Shown: positions 59,641 to 64,000 of the stretch, one piece after another
Position numbering within the stretch: position 1 is the first letter of the stretch
Layout: every line of letters begins with the position of its first letter
Origin: Dactylorhiza incarnata
Taxonomy: Eukaryota > Streptophyta > Magnoliopsida > Asparagales > Orchidaceae
DNA length: 64,000 nucleotides
Direction: 5' to 3'
Assembly (NCBI GenBank): GCA_033032865.1
Contig: JAWHQI010000074.1
Location: 8,984,501 to 9,048,500 of the forward strand
The notes under the pieces: model-generated
What the model was told of the DNA's origin: nothing
Seen by the model: the letters and a program-made list of their open reading frames with translations, nothing else
Databases searched by the model: none
Program-made: the position numbers and the translations under genes

Positions 59641-60975
59641 TGGCCCCTTGCTTTCGGCCTTCCTTTATGTAAGATATTTTATTACTCAGCACCACAGTTT
59701 ATTTTGCACCATAATTATCATACTTATATTTGCGGTGCTAACCCAAGTTTGGCCTCAGCAGACGGTATTCCTGCTGGTGAGGCCTTAGTTGGGGATAACT
59801 GTGAGTTGAGTATCTCATCCAGAGTCAGCCCCAAATAATGTGCCCCCACGCCCATTGCATCACCCGACCAAAAATTGGGTAACCGGTAGAGTCAAGAAAG
59901 TCGCGACGGCCCTGAAGTAGTTGTCTCTTTCTTTAAAATGGTTGTGAATTGCTTGCTATAAAAGTGGCGGGTCGGTCACGCCCGTAGACCGTTTGTAATG
60001 GTGCGGGAGGGTTGATGACTTATGCGATAGGGAGATGTGCACCGTAGGTTATCTCCACTTCGAACCCGCTAATTTGCCTCCACTGGTTGGCCTAAATCTT
60101 AGAATTGCTGGATGTTGCTCATATCCAAGTAGTACACCAAGTTTTACGGTTGGGCCTGGGTGATACGGTACGACTACGCTCAGAAGTGGCAGGACTGGCC
60201 ACTTTGACCGACGGCAACATCGGTGAGGCCTACGGGGTTCGCCACCCTGCTGGAAGAAAAGCGGTCCAAACTGTGTCGACATGGGGTTTGGTGTTCAGGT
60301 TTGAACACCTGTTGTCTGTGTGCAAGATAGATTACTATTGATAATATAAGATGCGCACTCCCTTCATATATAACTGATAATATTGCTTGAAGGCCATTAT
60401 ATATACATACACCTGCTGCTAACCTTTCTTGCTTCGCTATCTAATTTTGGTGCTTAAGCTCGTCCCCAGGAAACAGATCCGGGGAGGAGATGTGTTTTCC
60501 ACTTAGCTCTGTGACTAACGGTTATTCTTATAACCATTCATAGGAGATGGAACAGCGCGAAGCCCCCGCCCCGCTGGATGACTTATCGGCTCTCGTGATT
60601 GACCGATCGGATACTCCATCCTTGCCCCCAGTCTTCCGTGACGTGAGTCCTAGAGTATAGAGCTAAATAAGGAGTATTTTGTTGTAGTAGTATTTGTAGC
60701 CCACGAGGCCATTATATAAACAGTAGGCTACGGCCTTTTCCTTAGATATAGATAGTTGCATCCATGTTTATTTTCCTTAATTCTACTTCGACTATATGAC
60801 TCTGATGTGATGTGATGATTCTTGTGCCTGACAAGGCAACCACTCAGTGCTTAAGAGGGTGGGTCGTTGCCACCCGGGATACGCTTGAGTGGCCGTCTTG
60901 GGCAGTAAGACCCCTTCCCCCCTCCCTGAACTGGGTTCTGTTTGGGGGGGGGGGGGGGGGGGGGGGGGTCTTACA

Positions 60976-61051
60976 GGTGGTCCCAAAGTTGTTTGAACCA
61001 ATTCCTGCATCTGTGGATAGCGAGAGCGAGCAGTCCGCGGATGACCTTTAA
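60976..61051 (+). pseudogene. 3' end of the Tat-like element's extra ORF
   Basis: Immediately after element G's LTR, an open frame encodes PKLFEPIPASVDSESEQSADDL and a TAA at 61049-61051. An AT-rich 3'-UTR-like stretch follows. It is on the plus strand, convergent with the minus-strand pol at 62264-64000. Position and orientation fit the antisense extra ORF known from Tat-lineage elements. Linking it to the start at 2824 is inference. Confidence 0.4.
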
Positions 61052-61556
61052 ACTTTAATGTACTCTTTTTCAATTTTTGGTTGGCGAGATCGCCAAAATG
61101 TCTGTAATAGAAACTTATGCAATGAAATGAAAATTTTGTTTAATGCTTTCCCTTATTCTTATTTTGCATTGTCGCAATGTATTCACATACCCATTTCATG
61201 GCACTTGCGCATCTTTCTCGCGGCACTCGCCCCCTTTTTACTTCACGAGTATTCGCTTACCTTCCTTCAGAATTTCTGTGTTAGACCCGACTCACTCGCC
61301 TTTAGGAATCGCGAGTGAAGCTCCACCCACGGTTTCTTATGCGCCGCCTACCTTGACCAATTCATTTCGATACTGTCCTCTAGTACCCGCAAGCCCCCTA
61401 ACTCGCTAGTCTAGGAATGCTGCCATTCACCTTTGCTTAGGTGCCTACGAGCGAGGTCCTCCCTCGTGGGAGGCGTTCTCAATGACTTTATCTGTCTACA
61501 TCTTGCTAGGCGAGTACTATTTTTCCTCGCCCCCTGAATGGCATGTTGGTCCTACA
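61052..61556. other. Tat-like 3' region with ACTCGC/GCGAGT motifs
   Basis: No gene. ACTCGC or GCGAGT cores occur about nine times in both orientations between 61195 and 61530, e.g. CACTCGCCCCC near 61218, GACTCACTCGCC near 61289, ATCGCGAGTG near 61307 and AGGCGAGTAC near 61509. Confidence 0.5.
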
Positions 61557-62057
61557 GGCTAGTGGGAGCCCGACAGTGGAGTTCCCTGAGTTATTCACCA
61601 AATTACCTTGCCAGCCTCTCCAGATATCAACCTGACCCCACCGGCTAATGCGAGCCCGGCAACAGAATTGATCTAGGGCACTCCAGCACCATATTACCTT
61701 GCCAGCCTCTCCAGAGATCAACCTAACCCCATCGGCTAATGCGAACATAGCAGTAGAATCGATCTAGGGAACTCCAGCACCACATTGCCTTGCAAGGCTC
61801 TCCAGAGATCAACTTGACCCCATCGGCTAATGCGAGCCCGGCAGCGGAATCGATCTGGGCCACTCTAGCACCATATTGCCTTCCCAACCTCTCTAGAGAT
61901 CAACCCGACCCCACTAGCTAATGCGAGCCCGGCAGTGGAATCGATCTGGGGCACTCCAGCACCACATTACATTATCAGCCTCTCCAGAGTTCAACCTTAA
62001 CCCACCGGATAATGCGAGCCCGGTAGCAGAATCAATTTAGGGCACTCTAGCACCACA
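61557..62057 (-). repeat. 91-bp tandem repeat in Tat-like 3' UTR
   Basis: About 5.5 units. The phrase CCAGCCTCTCCAGAGATCAA or a variant recurs near 61611, 61702, 61793, 61884 and 61975, exactly 91 bases apart. It lies between pol and the 3' LTR side. Tat-lineage 3' UTRs are known to breed such tandem repeats. Confidence 0.9.
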
Positions 62058-62263
62058 GGTGCACTGTATGAACCTATAATGGAAGAAGACAGCAATATCA
62101 ATTTATATCAACTCGATCATAAGAGTTCAAGGGTAAAAATGTTTTAAGTCATCCCCACTCCAAGTTTGGCTGAGGGATACCCTTTCCATATCCTGGAGGT
62201 GATACCCCATGACTTGAGTGCTTCTTCTATAATATAAAGACCTTCCCAGTTGCGATTGAGCTT

Positions 62264-64000
62264 TCACACCGCGGCTCCCCTCCCTACTGCATCAACCTTT
62301 TTCAGGACAAAGTCCCCCTTTTTGAACCGCTTCACCCGAACATGCTTGTCGAAGTACCGAGCCATCTGTTGCTTGACCTCCTCCTGTCGAATGGTTTCAA
62401 GGTCCCGGAGCTCTTCTACCAAATCCAAAGACAGCCTTTGCTCCTCTTCATTTTCCACTCTCCATTCCTCGTCTCCTTCACCTACAGTGACCACCCTGGG
62501 GGATTTTACCTTGAACTCTATGGGGAGCATGGCCTGAGACACTTGGGAGAGCTTGAAAGGGGTCTCCCCTGTGGCTGTATTTGGCGTTGGTTTCTGGGCC
62601 CACAGGACTGAGGGTAGCTGTTCTACCCAGTTACCCCTTAGGTTCTTGACCTTATTTTTCAGGAAGTTCACGATTATCTTGTTGGTTGCCTCCACCTTCC
62701 CATTGCTCCTTATGTGGTGTACCGATGCAAAGCGTAGGTCTACACCCAGCTGGCTATAGAAACTGACAAAATTGTTGCTGACAAACTACGGCCAATTGTC
62801 TGTGACGATGGCTAACGAAATCCCATGCCAACAGATTATTCCTCACCATAAAAAAATTCTTACTACCTGAGAGGTTACCTTAGCCAGCGCCTTCACCTCC
62901 AGCCACTTGGAGATGTATTCGATCATCACCAACAGGAACTTCCTTTGACCACTGGCTTGGGGAAATGGGCCCACCAAGTCCAACCCCCATATCGCGAGCG
63001 GCCATGGAGATGTGATAGTTTGAAGCCTATGGGCTGGAAGGAGTTGGAGAGGAGCATATAGCTGGCACTTGGAGCACTTCTTTTTGAACTCTGTCGCATC
63101 CTTGCTGAGGGTGGGCCAGAAGTAGCCTTGCCACAACACCCGTCCCTCCAGGGTCCTACTCCCATAGTTGTTGCCACACTATCCAGAGTGGATCTCCTCC
63201 AGGACACTTGGGGCCTCTTCCTCCGACATACAATGGGCTAAAATCCCCGAGAGGGACTTTCGGTACAATCCTCCTACATGCAAAGAGTAATTTGTTAATT
63301 TGTACCTGAGCCGTTGCTTGTCCACATCTCCTTCTTGGAACTGTCCCGATGTTAGGAAGGTGATGAAGGGGTCCATCCATGATGCTCGTTGATCTACCTC
63401 CATCAACTCGCCCTCTTCGATAGATGGTCGGAAGAGCTCCGACACGGTTCCCCCCGCCCTGGGACCGAACTTGGCTAGGAGGTCTGCCGGGATGCTCTCC
63501 TCCCTTGGCATATGTTGAATCGAGAAAGTATGGAATTTCCCGATGATTCCCTTGACCTTCTCCAGATATTGTTGAAGAGTTGGCTCCTTTGCCTCGAACT
63601 CCCCTTTGACTTGTCAATCCACCACCATAGAGTCCGTTGAGACCTCCACATCCTGCACCCCTAGCTCCCTGGCTAGACAGAGCCCTGCGATCATGGCCAC
63701 ATACTCGACCTGGTTGTTGGTAAGTGGGAAATAGATGTTAATTGCCTGCTCGATCCTTGTCCCTTACGGGCTTACTAGGATTACTCATCCCCCAAAGGAA
63801 TGCTTCCTCGATGCCCCATCGACCAACATCTTCTATGCCACTTAGTGAGGTGGCTCGGAATCTTCCACCTCGGTTATGTAGTAGGCCAAGAAATCCGTCA
63901 CCGCTTGTGCCTTTATTAATAGCCTGGGAACAAACGAAATGTCAAACTCGCTCAGCTCCACCGACCATTTGGCCAACCTTCCTAAGTGCTCTACCCCTCC
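62264..64000 (-). pseudogene. pol: Pol of Tat-like element: RNase H and integrase (partial)
   Basis: From the window edge leftward on the minus strand: a Tat-type second RNase H region (AKWSVELSEFDI, here LAKWSVELSEF, near 63960; TNNQVEYVAMIAGL near 63715; STDSM near 63635), linker HMPREESIPADLLAKF, LLHVGGLYRKSLSG-like stretch near 63270, then integrase zinc finger (KKCSKCQLYAP near 63085), core AIWGLDLVGPFP near 63000, a TDN near 62805, GKVEATNK near 62695 and the C-terminal FKKGDFVLKKVD near 62310. Stops at several points (near 63178, 62843 and 62790). RT, protease and gag lie beyond the window. Confidence 0.85.

Larger units (their letters stand above)
21155..60975 (+). mobile_element. Element G: decayed Tekay-like Ty3/gypsy retrotransposon, split by H
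   Basis: A remnant of the 5' LTR (21155-22190), gag, protease, RT, RNase H, integrase and a chromodomain-like end are followed by a complete 3' LTR (55298-60975). Integrase after RT is diagnostic of Ty3/gypsy. The YPTLFP-type C-terminus and the GAGGATGAAAATCC motif before the LTR are typical of the Tekay/Del group. Element H interrupts integrase at 26054-54399, with AAAGA before and AAAGG after. Many stops show that G is dead. Confidence 0.85.
55298..60975 (+). repeat. 3' LTR of element G (~5.7 kb)
   Basis: Starts TGTAACATCCCG, 20-40 bases after the GAGGATGAAAATCC motif at pol's end, and ends GGGTCTTACA after a G run (60944-60968). It holds two tandem repeats, a TATA box and an inserted DNA transposon of ~1.4 kb. 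Net LTR length without that insertion is about 4.3 kb. The last kilobase matches 21155-22190. Confidence 0.75.

Noticed and set aside
59340..59788. ORFs of 110-118 aa
   Set aside because: They are produced by the 53-54-bp tandem repeat, which keeps frames open by chance.

Overview
This is plant nuclear DNA made almost entirely of LTR retrotransposons inserted into one another. I see no host gene. The evidence for a plant is Sirevirus-like Ty1/copia, Tekay-like and Tat-like Ty3/gypsy proteins, tRNA-iMet-type primer sites and GT-AG introns. The species cannot be named from the sequence.

Layout. The outermost layer is a decayed Tat-like Ty3/gypsy element. Its RNase H/integrase lies on the minus strand at 62264-64000. 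A 91-bp tandem repeat follows at 61557-62057. A plus-strand extra ORF seems to start near 2824 and end at 61051. Everything between 3.29 and 60.98 kb would then be later insertions. From the left these are: B, a decayed Sirevirus-like copia element (3291-14217) with an extra ORF after pol; C1, a gag-only copia derivative on the minus strand (14281-21154); and G, a decayed Tekay-like gypsy element (21155-60975) whose complete 3' LTR is about 5.7 kb. G's integrase is split by H (26054-54399, minus strand), a large non-coding LTR element with G-like termini. H contains C2 (32692-40908, plus strand, same family as C1, target duplication GTGAG) and E (43704-52769, plus strand, target duplication CTATC). 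E is a nearly intact Tekay-like element with two 2,070-bp LTRs. The inferred insertion order is Tat, then G, then H, then C2 and E.

Main observations. (1) Each LTR family carries its own cluster of short, CpG-rich, direct and inverted repeats. In several cases the cluster lies just upstream of a TATA box. The same arrangement occurs inside B before its extra ORF and in the Tat-like element before its antisense ORF. (2) Element E appears to start gag in an 8-codon exon inside its own LTR, spliced in frame over the primer site to gag. A second, 83-bp intron joins gag to protease/pol in frame. Element G has an intron at the same codon and phase. (3) C2's two LTRs differ by three units of a 15-bp repeat. 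(4) Two homologous promoter-like blocks face opposite ways at the left end.

Limits: no alignments or searches were run. Lineage names rest on recognised motifs, and repeat boundaries were read by eye.
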